The notes under the pieces: model-generated
The model's database searches: none
Told to the model about the DNA's origin: nothing
What the model saw: the letters and a program-made list of their open reading frames with translations, nothing else
Shown: positions 23,613 through 31,644 of the stretch, piece after piece
Position numbering within the stretch: position 1 is the first letter of the stretch
Layout of the letters: each line of letters starts with the position of its first letter
Source: Brevundimonas subvibrioides
GTDB taxonomy: Bacteria > Pseudomonadota > Alphaproteobacteria > Caulobacterales > Caulobacteraceae
Direction of reading: 5' to 3'
Assembly: GCA_002280475.1 (NCBI GenBank)
Contig: NCEB01000027.1
Location: 1 to 32,215 of the forward strand
Length of the DNA stretch: 32,215 nucleotides
Program-made: the position numbers and the translations under genes

Positions 23613-24581
23613 TTAACCGAACCGGCCAGTGATGTAGTCGAGCGTGCGCCGTTCGCGGGGATTCGTGAAGATTTCCTCGGTGTCGCCGTGCTCGACCAGG
23701 CGCCCGAGGTGGAAGAAGGCCGTGCGCTGGCTGACGCGAGCCGCCTGGGCCATCGAGTGGGTGACGATGACGATGCAGTACTGCTCGCGCAGCTCGTCGA
23801 TCAGCTCCTCGATCTTGGCCGTTGCGATGGGGTCGAGCGCCGAGCAGGGCTCGTCCATCAGGATGACTTCGGGGTTCACGGCGATGGCGCGGGCGATGAC
23901 CAGGCGCTGCTGCTGGCCGCCCGACAGGCCGGTGCCGGCGGAGTGCAGGCGGTCGGCCACCTCGTCCCACAGGCCGGCGCGCTTCAGCGAGACCTCGACG
24001 ATGCCGTCCATCTCGGACTTGGAGCTGGTCAGGCCGTGGATGCGCGGGCCGTAGGCGACGTTCTCGTAGATGGTCTTGGGGAAAGGGTTCGGCTTCTGGA
24101 ACACCATGCCGACCTGGGCGCGCAGCAGGACGGGATCGACCGAGCGGGCGTTGATGTCGTCGCCGTCCATCAGGATCTGGCCCGTCACCCTGGCGCCCTG
24201 GATGGTGTCGTTCATCCGGTTCATGCAGCGCAGGAAGGTCGACTTGCCGCAGCCCGACGGGCCGATGAAGGACGTCACCGTCTTGTCGGGGATGTCCAGG
24301 CTGACGTCGTACAGGGCCTGTTTGTCGCCGTAGAAGACCGAGATGTCGCGCGCCGCGATCTTCGTCGGGCCAACGGGGACGGCGGGCGCGGTGACGGTCG
24401 GGGGCACCTCCCCCTGGGCGTCCGACACAGCTGGTTCGGTCGGCAGCACGGTCTCGTCGCGCCGGTCGAGCGGCGCGTCGGCGCCGGGCAGCACCTGTCC
24501 GCCCATGCGCGGGGCCTCGGTCGGATCAGCGGGGGTGCCGCCCTCGCGGCCGTCGGGGCTGCGGAAAAAGGGGAGTTTCAT
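23613..24581 (-). CDS. pstB: Phosphate ABC transporter ATP-binding protein PstB (with N-terminal extension)
   Basis: PstB powers high-affinity phosphate import. Walker A is GPSGCGKST at residues 107-115, the signature LSGGQQQR at 219-226, Walker B VILMDEP at 239-245, and the PstB-specific [20 protein letters not shown] follows the Q-loop. At 322 residues it is longer than the usual 250-260, because about 70 residues of Pro/Ala/Gly/Asp-rich, probably disordered sequence precede the conserved [16 protein letters not shown] keep the ATG at 24581 because it is four bases after the pstA stop and no better internal start is seen. It is followed by phoU after eight bases. Confidence 0.96.
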   Translation of the reverse strand: MKLPFFRSPDGREGGTPADPTEAPRMGGQVLPGADAPLDRRDETVLPTEPAVSDAQGEVPPTVTAPAVPVGPTKIAARDISVFYGDKQALYDVSLDIPDKTVTSFIGPSGCGKSTFLRCMNRMNDTIQGARVTGQILMDGDDINARSVDPVLLRAQVGMVFQKPNPFPKTIYENVAYGPRIHGLTSSKSEMDGIVEVSLKRAGLWDEVADRLHSAGTGLSGGQQQRLVIARAIAVNPEVILMDEPCSALDPIATAKIEELIDELREQYCIVIVTHSMAQAARVSQRTAFFHLGRLVEHGDTEEIFTNPRERRTLDYITGRFG

Positions 24582-24585
24582 GCGC

Positions 24586-25665
24586 TTACCACCGGCGTTC
24601 GAAGCGCCGACGCAGCAGGATCGCGGCGGCGTTCATGACGATCATGAAGACGAGGAGGACGAGGATCGCGGCGGCCGTCCGCTCGTGGAAGGCCAGCTCC
24701 GACGCGTTCTCCCAGATGTAGACGAGCGACGGCAGGGCGCCCGCCGGCTCGGTGATGGCCCCGGGGATTCCCGGCACGAAGCTGACCATGCCGATCAGCA
24801 GCAGCGGGGCCGTCTCGCCCAGGGCGTGGGCCATGGAGATGATGGTCCCGGTCATGACGCCCGGCATGGCCAGGGGCAGGACGTGGTGGAACACCGTCTG
24901 GGTGCGGCTGGCGCCCATGGCCAGGGCGGCCTCGCGGATCGAAGGCGGCACCGCCTTCAGCGACGAGCGGGTGGCGATGATGATGGTCGGCAGGGCCATC
25001 AGGGCCAGCACCAGACCCCCGACCAGCGGCGAGGACCGCGGCAGGTGGGCGAAGTTGATGAACAGGGCCAGGCCCAGCAGGCCGTAGACGATCGACGGCA
25101 CGGCGGCGAGATTGTTGATGTTGACCTCGATCAGGTCGGTGATCCGGCCCTTCCTGGCGAACTCCTCCAGATAGACGGCCGCGCCGACGCCCAGGGGGAT
25201 GGCGATCAGGGCGGTCACGAGCAGCATCAGGGCCGAGCCGACCACGGCCCCCAGCACGCCCGCCAGCTCGGGCTCGGTCGAGTCTCCCTGGGTGAACAAC
25301 AGGGTGTTGAAGCCCGAGGTGACCGAGCCGTCGCGCTTCAGATCGTCCAGCCATTCCATCTGCCGGTCCGAGACTCGGCGCAGGGCGGCGTCTTCGTCGC
25401 GCGTGATCTCGCCCTTGTAATAGAGGTCGGCGTCGTCCGACATCGGGGCGGTGATCTCGACCGTCTGGCCGATCACCGAGGGATCGCGACGCACCAGGTC
25501 GGCGGCGCGGAACTTGAGCTCGGACGACAGCAGGGTGCGATAGGCGGTCGCCTGGGTCCCCTGGGCGTCGTCGACCACGCCCATGCGGGCCAGCTGCTGC
25601 TGGGCCACCAGCAGCTGGAAGTTGGTGCCCTGAGGATAGTCCCGATCGATCCGGGCGGGGTCCAT
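24586..25665 (-). CDS. pstA: Phosphate ABC transporter permease PstA, N-terminus apparently lost
   Basis: The intact frame encodes 359 residues of PstA: a periplasmic region (residues 1-130), the transport domain with helices around [29 protein letters not shown], the EAA-type loop ([30 protein letters not shown]) and a hydrophobic C-terminus. The expected N-terminal tail and first membrane helix are missing. In this frame, coding-like sequence continues upstream of the ATG at 25665 (RIIEQGHTAFTASQ and ITVPVY), but no start codon exists before the stop at 25791-25789, which is the pstC stop. The likely original start, overlapping pstC at 25796, is in another frame. A deletion plus frameshift, or a sequence error, is the best explanation. 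Function is doubtful as read. Confidence 0.8.
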   Translation of the reverse strand: MDPARIDRDYPQGTNFQLLVAQQQLARMGVVDDAQGTQATAYRTLLSSELKFRAADLVRRDPSVIGQTVEITAPMSDDADLYYKGEITRDEDAALRRVSDRQMEWLDDLKRDGSVTSGFNTLLFTQGDSTEPELAGVLGAVVGSALMLLVTALIAIPLGVGAAVYLEEFARKGRITDLIEVNINNLAAVPSIVYGLLGLALFINFAHLPRSSPLVGGLVLALMALPTIIIATRSSLKAVPPSIREAALAMGASRTQTVFHHVLPLAMPGVMTGTIISMAHALGETAPLLLIGMVSFVPGIPGAITEPAGALPSLVYIWENASELAFHERTAAAILVLLVFMIVMNAAAILLRRRFERRW

Positions 25666-25796
25666 ATAGACGGGGACGGTGATCTGGCTGGCGGTGAAGG
25701 CGGTGTGGCCCTGTTCGATGATCCGTTGAGGCCACGCTGGAGCGCGCCGTCGCGGGCCGCGCGGCCCGATCGGGGATCGGCGGTCGCGTCAGTCAT
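25666..25796 (-). pseudogene. pstA: Displaced N-terminal segment of pstA (frame broken, helix 1 missing)
   Basis: An ATG at 25796 overlaps the pstC stop in the manner of coupled genes and opens with MTDATADPRSGRAARDG, the charged cytoplasmic start expected for a PstA of this group. After about 20 codons the frame runs into Ser/Pro-rich sequence without a hydrophobic helix. The true PstA frame appears in a different phase from about 25730 (RIIEQGHTAF). The missing piece would be the first membrane helix, so some tens of codons seem deleted, not in multiples of three. Confidence 0.7.
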
Positions 25797-27222
25797 ACTG
25801 TTCCCGATAGGTCTGGACGATCCGCTGGGCGACGATGTTCAGCAGCAGGGTGACGATGAACAGGGTCAGGCCAAGGCCGAACGCGGCCAGGGTCTTGGCG
25901 CTGTCAAACTCCTGGTCGCCGGTCAGAAGGGTGACGATCTGGACCGTGACCGTGGTGACGGTGTCGAGCGGGTTGAGCGTCAGGTTGGCGGCGAGACCGG
26001 CGGCCATGGTCACGATCATGGTCTCGCCGATGGCGCGCGACACCGCCAGCAGCATGGCCCCGGCGATGCCCGGCAGGGCGGCGGGCAGCAGGACGCGACT
26101 GACGGTCTCGGACTTGGTCGCGCCCATGGCGTAGGAGCCGTCGCGCAGCGACTGGGGCACGGCGTTGATGATGTCGTCGGACAGGGACGAGACGAACGGG
26201 ATCAGCATGATCCCCATGACGGTGCCGGCGACCAGCGCCATCTGGTTCTGGACCAGCATCAGATACTGGCCGAGGCCGTCCAGCGGTCCGCCGACCAGCA
26301 GGGCACCGATACCGTTGAAGAACTCCCGGAACGCGGGGCCCACGGTCAGGGCGGCGAAGAAGCCGTAGACGACCGTCGGGACGCCGGCGAGGATCTCCAG
26401 CATCGGCTTGACCACCCCGCGGGTGATCGGTCCGGCGTATTCCGACAGATAGATGGCCGAGAACAGGCCGACCGGCGCGGCCACGGCCATGGCGATCAGC
26501 ATGATCAGGAAGGTGCCCGCGAACAGGGGAACGGCCCCGAAAGCGCCCGTCGAGCCGACCTGATCGGCCCGGATGGCGATCTGGGGGCTCCACTGGGTGC
26601 CGAAGAGGAACTCGGTGATCGACACCCGGTCGAAGAACCGCACCGCGTCGAACACCAGCGAGAAGACGATGCCGACCGTGGTCAGGATGGCGACCACCGA
26701 ACAGGCGAACAGCAGACCACCGATCCAGCCCTCGACCCGATTGCGGGCCCTGAGGGTCGGACCGATCTGGGCGAAGGCGAGAAGACCGCCCAGCAGGGCC
26801 GCGAGGGCGGCCCCCGCGATGCCGCCCCACATCAGGGTGCGCTGGATACCGGCCGACCGGGCGGCCTCGCTTTCCAGAGCCTCAGCCAGCGGGCCCGTCC
26901 AGGTCTGGAAGGGCCGCTGCCCCTCGCCCAGCAGTCGCGCATCATTCAGGAAGGCGTCGCGGCGGAAGGGCTCCATGTCCTGGACCACGTCGGGCAGGCC
27001 GGCGGAGATCAGGTTCTGGGCGATCGGGCCCGAGAAGATGCCGGCCAGAATGATGACGGCGAGCGCCGGGGCGGCGACCCAGATCAACGCATAGTAGCCG
27101 TGCTGCTGCGGCCGCGAATGGGCCTGGGGGTGCCCGGCCGCGCGACGTTTGGCCAAGGCGAGCCCCGCCGCATAGGCGACGACGGCCAGGACGGCGACCA
27201 CGGGAATCAGAAACCAGATCAT
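25789..27222 (-). CDS. pstC: Phosphate ABC transporter permease PstC
   Basis: PstC pairs with PstA to form the phosphate channel in the inner membrane. The protein has an N-terminal region with two helices (about residues 1-70, including MIWFLIPVVAVLAVVAYAAG) and a periplasmic stretch typical of the long alphaproteobacterial form, then the permease domain with SITEFLFGTQWSP, LAGVPTVVYGFFAALTVGP and the ABC-interacting loop SLRDGSYAMGATKSETVSRVLLPAALPGIAG. I prefer ATG at 27222, preceded by AGGGG; an in-frame GTG at 27261 would add 13 residues. The stop overlaps the ATG at 25796 by eight bases. A candidate Pho box lies about 90 bases upstream. The gene for the binding protein PstS is not in the window. 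Confidence 0.95.
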   Translation of the reverse strand: MIWFLIPVVAVLAVVAYAAGLALAKRRAAGHPQAHSRPQQHGYYALIWVAAPALAVIILAGIFSGPIAQNLISAGLPDVVQDMEPFRRDAFLNDARLLGEGQRPFQTWTGPLAEALESEAARSAGIQRTLMWGGIAGAALAALLGGLLAFAQIGPTLRARNRVEGWIGGLLFACSVVAILTTVGIVFSLVFDAVRFFDRVSITEFLFGTQWSPQIAIRADQVGSTGAFGAVPLFAGTFLIMLIAMAVAAPVGLFSAIYLSEYAGPITRGVVKPMLEILAGVPTVVYGFFAALTVGPAFREFFNGIGALLVGGPLDGLGQYLMLVQNQMALVAGTVMGIMLIPFVSSLSDDIINAVPQSLRDGSYAMGATKSETVSRVLLPAALPGIAGAMLLAVSRAIGETMIVTMAAGLAANLTLNPLDTVTTVTVQIVTLLTGDQEFDSAKTLAAFGLGLTLFIVTLLLNIVAQRIVQTYREQYD

Positions 27223-27313
27223 CAGGCCCCTAGCGACACGCGCCGGAATCAGAGGCCGCACCGATCATCGGCCCGTCTCGGCGCGGAAACTGCCCTCGGA
27301 TGGTCAGCGGATT

Positions 27314-27331
27314 AGGACGGTTCCATGACAG
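27314..27331 (-). promoter_or_regulatory. Candidate Pho box upstream of pstC
   Basis: On the minus strand CTGTCATggaaCCGTCCT forms two 7-base repeats with 4-base spacing; the first matches the Pho box half-site CTGTCAT exactly and the second at five of seven positions. It lies 92 bases before the preferred pstC start. This is where PhoB would activate pstC and downstream genes. A convincing -10 element was not seen. Confidence 0.5.
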
Positions 27332-27368
27332 TTCTGCAACGACGTCGGAGGCGACCGTCGCCAGCCCG

Positions 27369-28775
27369 TCACGCAGCGGCTTCGATCGCCGGGGCGGCGT
27401 CCAGCTGAGGGAAATAGGCGACCAGCAGGGAGCCTTCCCCCGGCGCGCTCTCGACCATCAGCCCGCCCCGATGGCGATTGACGATGTGCTTGACGATCGC
27501 CAGGCCAAGGCCCGTTCCCGGACGGTCACCGCTCTTCTGGCCCTCCACCCGATAGAAGCGTTCCGTCAGGCGCGGCAGATGCTCGCGCGCCATGCCCGGG
27601 CCGTAGTCGCGAACCGTCACGGCGACATAGCGGGCGGTGGCGTCGCGATCGGGGGTCAGGAGGGACAGACGCGCCGCGCCCGGCAGGCGAGGCGCGGCGG
27701 CGGCCTCGGTGTCCAGATCGGAGCGGACGCTCAGCTCGACCAGGCCGCCGACGGCCGAGTATTTGATCGCGTTGTCGGTCAGGTTCTGGATGACCTGGAC
27801 GATCTCGTCCCGGTCGCCGGCGATCCGGGCCTCGAGCGGAGGAACATCGAGAAGGACCGTGACCCCCTTGTCCTGGGACAGGACGCTGATCGCATCGACG
27901 ACGTCGGAGGCCGCCCGCGCGACATCGAGGCGACCCGACGGCGGGATGTGCTCGTTGAGCTCGATCCGGCTGAGGGACAGCAGGTCGGCGACCAGTCGGC
28001 TCATCCGCTCGGCCTGGGCCGCCATGATGTCGAGGAAGCGATCACGCGCCACGCTGTCGTCGCGGGCGTGCCCCTTGAGCGTCTCAATGAAGCCGCTGAG
28101 CGACGCCAGGGGGGTGCGCAGTTCGTGGCTGGCGTTCGCCAGAAAGTCGACGCGCATGAGCTCCATGCGGCGCACGTCCGTCTCGTCACGCAGGCCCAGG
28201 ATCGCGGTCCGGCCGCCGCCCGGCGAGGCCTCCAAAGGTCGGACCCAGGCCTTCCAGTGCCGCTCCCGGGCCCCGGCCGCCGTGTAGTCGGTCGTCCGCC
28301 CGAGACCTCCGAACAAGGCTTCGTCGACTGCCTCCAGAACACCGGGATCGCGCATCGCCGACACCAGCAATGACCCCGCCCGCGGAATACGGAGCAGGTC
28401 CCGGGCGGCGCGATTGGCCAGGATGATGCGCCGACCGGCGATGTCGTCGGCCTCGCCGCCGGCGATGATCATCACCGGGTCGTCCAGCGCCTCGAAGACC
28501 GCGTCCAGCAGCCGGTTGTCCCCCAGGCCGGCCGGTGTCTCCGCGGCGGCGATCGCGGGACCCAGGACCGTGACGGCCCGGTCGACCGGACGACTGCCGA
28601 GCCAGGTGACGAGCGCCACGATCGCGGCCCCGACCAGCAGCCACGCCGCCATGTCGGGACGCGCCGCCGCGAGGAGCAGCATGATCACCACCGCTACCCC
28701 GCCCGTCGTGCTGGCCGTCCACAAACGCGAACTGGGCAGGGGGGCGACCGGCGAGGGTGAGTCCGAAAAAGGCAT
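27369..28775 (-). CDS. phoR: Phosphate regulon sensor histidine kinase PhoR
   Basis: PhoR phosphorylates PhoB under phosphate limitation and dephosphorylates it otherwise. Two N-terminal membrane helices (about residues 25-60) anchor it without a large periplasmic domain. A PAS-like region (about 88-205, LLDAVFEALDDPVMII) precedes the HisKA domain with FLANASHELRTPLASLSGFIETLKG (H217), followed by the ATPase domain with NLTDNAIKYS, YGPGM and GTGLGLAIVKHIV. ATG at 28775 is taken as the start; an in-frame GTG at 28835 would add 20 atypical residues. It is first in the phosphate locus, and the gap to pstC (about 146 bases) contains the candidate Pho box, so pstC may also have its own promoter. 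Confidence 0.95.
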   Translation of the reverse strand: MPFSDSPSPVAPLPSSRLWTASTTGGVAVVIMLLLAAARPDMAAWLLVGAAIVALVTWLGSRPVDRAVTVLGPAIAAAETPAGLGDNRLLDAVFEALDDPVMIIAGGEADDIAGRRIILANRAARDLLRIPRAGSLLVSAMRDPGVLEAVDEALFGGLGRTTDYTAAGARERHWKAWVRPLEASPGGGRTAILGLRDETDVRRMELMRVDFLANASHELRTPLASLSGFIETLKGHARDDSVARDRFLDIMAAQAERMSRLVADLLSLSRIELNEHIPPSGRLDVARAASDVVDAISVLSQDKGVTVLLDVPPLEARIAGDRDEIVQVIQNLTDNAIKYSAVGGLVELSVRSDLDTEAAAAPRLPGAARLSLLTPDRDATARYVAVTVRDYGPGMAREHLPRLTERFYRVEGQKSGDRPGTGLGLAIVKHIVNRHRGGLMVESAPGEGSLLVAYFPQLDAAPAIEAAA

Positions 28776-28846
28776 CAGGCGTCCGCCTCGGAAGGCCGAA
28801 CGCCTCCTCGATTCGTGGAAATCTAGCACCGGCACGCGGCCACACC

Positions 28847-28853
28847 ATGACAG
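28847..28853 (-). promoter_or_regulatory. Single Pho half-site between phoR and hybrid kinase
   Basis: CTGTCAT, an exact Pho box half-site, occurs on the minus strand 72 bases before the phoR start and in the region shared with the divergent hybrid kinase. The second half-site expected 11 bases away is poor, so this may be chance. Confidence 0.2.
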
Positions 28854-28941
28854 GTGGCGATTTTGGCGACGCGCTGCGGGACGCGACCGGATTTTTTACC
28901 TCTTGGCGTCATGTTGAACCCAACTGAGGGGGAAGCCGCCT

Positions 28942-31227
28942 TTGGATTGGCTGGTGAATTGTCTGGTGGTCGAGCACGACTGGCGGCTGACGCTGCTGGC
29001 CGCCGGCGTCTGCGTCACGGGACTGGCCACCTGCATCACCCTGATCGGCATGGCGCGCCGATCAGCGTCGCGGGCGCGACTGGCGCTGGGCGCCGCGGCG
29101 GGCGTGGTCGGCGGCCTGGGGGTCTGGGCGACGCATTTCCTGGCCATGCTGGGCTACCAGAGCGACACGCCCCTGCGGTACGGCGGCGCCGAGACCCTCG
29201 CGTCGCTGGGGATCGTGATCGTCGGCCTGCTGCTGGGGGTGGCCGTCGCCCTGGGCAGCGGCTCGCGACTGACACGCGTGCTGGTCGCCCTGGTGGCGGC
29301 CTCCAGCGTGGCAGCGATGCATTTCGTGGGGATGGCCGCCATCCGCATGGACGGCGCGGTCATGAGCTGGAGCCTGACCGGCGCGGGACTCGCGGTCCTG
29401 GCGAGCCTGACCCTGGCGCTCTGCACCGCGCTTTGGGCGCGGCGCGACGGCTGGTGGCGAATCCCGGCCAATACGGCCTTCGCGGTCCTGAGCGTCTGCG
29501 CCCTGCATTTCGGATCGATGTCCGCCATCGAGATCATGCCCGACCCGACCGCAGTCATGCCCACCAGCGCGATCTCGGAAATGGGTCTGCTGATCTGGGT
29601 CGTCGGGGGCGCGACCCTGGTTGTCGGGATCGCCGCCATCGTCACCGCCATCGGCCTGTGGGGACGCAATTCGGCGCTCAGCCACCTGCGCGAGGCCATC
29701 GACACCATGCCGGACGGCCTTGGATTCTATGACGCCGACGACCGCCTGCTGATCTGGAACGCCCGCTACGCCGAGGTGAACACCGAAGTCGCCGATGCCC
29801 TGGCCGTCGGCGTCCGTTTCCGTGACATGCTGCAGATCGGCCTGGACGCCGGCCTCTATGCCGACGCGATCGGCCGCGAGGAGGAATGGGTCGAGGAGCG
29901 TCTGGCGGCGCGCCGTCGGCTGTCGAACTCAGTCGAGCAACGGATCGGCGGCGATCGCTGGCTGCGGGTCCAGGACCGGCGCACGGCCCATGGCGGGATC
30001 GTCACGGTCGTCAACGACATCTCCGACCTGAAGCGCGACGCCCACGCCCTGGCTGAGGCCAAGAACGCGGCCGAGCAGGCGAACCGCGCCAAGTCCGAGT
30101 TCCTGGCCAATATGAGCCACGAGATCCGCACCCCCTTGAACGGGGTGATCGGCCTGACCCAGGCCCTGGCCAAGACCGACCTGGATGCCGGCCAGCGCGA
30201 GATGCTGGACCTGATCCAGTCGTCGGGGGCGACCCTGAAGACGCTGTTGAGCGACATCCTGGATCTGGCCCGGGTCGAGTCCGGGCGGCTGGAGATCGCC
30301 GACGAACCGTATGACCTGGCCCGGGCGATCCACGAGGCCGCGCAGTTGTATGGCGCGCCGGCCCAGGAGAAGGGCCTGCAATTCTTCGTCGAGGTCGATC
30401 CGTCGGCGGGGGGCTGGGTGCGGGGCGATGTGGTCCGGGTCAAGCAGGTTCTGACCAATCTGGTGTCGAACGCCGTCAAGTTCACGACCACCGGCTTCGT
30501 CAGCCTGACGGCCACCGCTGGCAAGGCTCCGGACGGGTCTGCCATCCTGAGATTCACGGTCGAGGATACGGGCGTCGGCTTCGACGCGGCGGCCAAGGCC
30601 AAGCTGTTCACCCGGTTCGAACAGGCGGACGGCACCATCACCCGAAGGTTCGGCGGCACGGGCCTGGGCCTGGCCATCTGTCGCCAACTGGCGGACATGA
30701 TGGGCGGAACGCTGGATTGCGAGAGCGAGCCCGGCGGCGGCTCGGCCTTCATCCTGACCCTGCCGCTGGTGGTGGCCGAAGCGCCGGCGCTCGCTCCGGT
30801 CCAGCCCAGCGCGGAAGCGGATCAAGCCAAGCGGCGACTGAAGGTTCTGATCGCAGACGACCATCCCACCAATCGCAAGGTGGTGGAGCTGATCCTGGGC
30901 GCGGTGCCCGTCGATCTGGTCGCGGTGGAAGACGGAGCCCAGGCGGTCGCGGCCGCCCGAAACCAGCGCTTCGATCTGATCCTGATGGACATGCAGATGC
31001 CGGTCATGGACGGGCTGACGGCGGTGCGCGAGGTACGACGGCTGGAAGCGGCGACGGCGGAGCGCCGCACGCCCATCGTCATGCTGACGGCCAATGCCCT
31101 GCCCGATCACGTCGCGGCGGGAAAGGCGGCGGGTGCCGACCGGCACCTGTCCAAGCCGTTCGACGCGGCCGAACTGCTGGCCCTGGTCGAGGAACTCGGC
31201 GGTGAGAGCCGAGCGTTGGCGGCGTAG
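28942..31227 (+). CDS. MHYT-domain hybrid sensor histidine kinase
   Basis: This 761-residue inner-membrane hybrid kinase starts with seven predicted helices of an MHYT sensor domain, recognisable from the three repeats WATHFLAMLG (about 62-71), MHFVGMAA (126-133) and LHFGSMSA (189-196); the family is proposed to bind a metal or diatomic gas. A PAS domain follows (about 250-360), then HisKA with ANMSHEIRTPLNGV (H393), the ATPase domain (NLVSNAVKF, EDTGVGF, GGTGLGLAIC) and a C-terminal receiver (LIADDHPTNRK, phosphoacceptor D683 in LMDMQMPVMDG, SKPFDAAE). There is no Hpt domain, so a separate one is required. The start is TTG at 28942, nine bases after GAGGGGG. It is divergent from phoR; a functional link to phosphate is not shown. 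Confidence 0.94.
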   Translation: MDWLVNCLVVEHDWRLTLLAAGVCVTGLATCITLIGMARRSASRARLALGAAAGVVGGLGVWATHFLAMLGYQSDTPLRYGGAETLASLGIVIVGLLLGVAVALGSGSRLTRVLVALVAASSVAAMHFVGMAAIRMDGAVMSWSLTGAGLAVLASLTLALCTALWARRDGWWRIPANTAFAVLSVCALHFGSMSAIEIMPDPTAVMPTSAISEMGLLIWVVGGATLVVGIAAIVTAIGLWGRNSALSHLREAIDTMPDGLGFYDADDRLLIWNARYAEVNTEVADALAVGVRFRDMLQIGLDAGLYADAIGREEEWVEERLAARRRLSNSVEQRIGGDRWLRVQDRRTAHGGIVTVVNDISDLKRDAHALAEAKNAAEQANRAKSEFLANMSHEIRTPLNGVIGLTQALAKTDLDAGQREMLDLIQSSGATLKTLLSDILDLARVESGRLEIADEPYDLARAIHEAAQLYGAPAQEKGLQFFVEVDPSAGGWVRGDVVRVKQVLTNLVSNAVKFTTTGFVSLTATAGKAPDGSAILRFTVEDTGVGFDAAAKAKLFTRFEQADGTITRRFGGTGLGLAICRQLADMMGGTLDCESEPGGGSAFILTLPLVVAEAPALAPVQPSAEADQAKRRLKVLIADDHPTNRKVVELILGAVPVDLVAVEDGAQAVAAARNQRFDLILMDMQMPVMDGLTAVREVRRLEAATAERRTPIVMLTANALPDHVAAGKAAGADRHLSKPFDAAELLALVEELGGESRALAA

Positions 31228-31240
31228 GGCACGCGCACCG

Positions 31241-31404
31241 ACGTTTTCCCTCCCCCTGCGGGGGAGGGCAGATCGCGCAGCGATCGGGTGGGGCGGCAAG
31301 GCGACACACAGGCGATCTAGGCTTGAGTCTGGTTCGACCGGCCGCCCCCACCCGGTCTCCGCTTCGCTTCGACCACCCTCCCCCTGCAGGGGGAGGGAGA
31401 ACGT
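31241..31404. repeat. Composite palindromic element between convergent genes
   Basis: Outer arms of about 28 bases at 31241-31268 and 31376-31404 are near-identical inverted copies, each itself a hairpin: 31248-31268 has a 9-bp stem and 3-base loop, and 31376-31397 is a perfect 22-base palindrome. A second nested pair, 31282-31297 and 31341-31357, matches at 15 of 17 positions. It fills the gap between the convergent hybrid kinase and the small aceA-linked gene, so it probably also terminates both transcripts. Confidence 0.75.
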
Positions 31405-31406
31405 CG

Positions 31407-31622
31407 TCACTCGTAGCCGTGGGCGGCTTCGTTGATGACCTGGCTGGGCATCTTGGAGAAGTCGACGGACAGAGGCGCGGGCGTCGCGGCCTTGGCCTGG
31501 AAGGTCTTGATGACGTGCTCCAGCCGGCGGCGGACCTCCTGCTCGGCTTCGGCACCGGGTTCGAGGTTCAGGGGGGCCAGGCAGAAATCGATAATGGCCT
31601 GGGGTCTGCTGAGCGGTTCCAT
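31407..31622 (-). CDS. Small hypothetical protein downstream of aceA
   Basis: This is a 71-residue acidic, probably helical protein without signal peptide or membrane helix; the centre reads GAEAEQEVRRRLEHVIKTFQAKAA and the end SKMPSQVINEAAHGYE. I do not recognise a family. It is likely real: GAGGAG lies eight bases before its ATG, and it follows the isocitrate lyase stop by 22 bases on the same strand, so the two are probably cotranscribed. A role connected with the glyoxylate shunt is possible only by association. Confidence 0.7.
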   Translation of the reverse strand: MEPLSRPQAIIDFCLAPLNLEPGAEAEQEVRRRLEHVIKTFQAKAATPAPLSVDFSKMPSQVINEAAHGYE

Positions 31623-31644
31623 GGGATCGTCTCCTCGTTTCTGA

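Noticed and set aside
24343..27315. A 990-codon plus-strand open frame opposite pstB, pstA and pstC
   Set aside because: It is antisense to three clearly recognised transport genes, is low in complexity, and has no domain or ribosome binding site.
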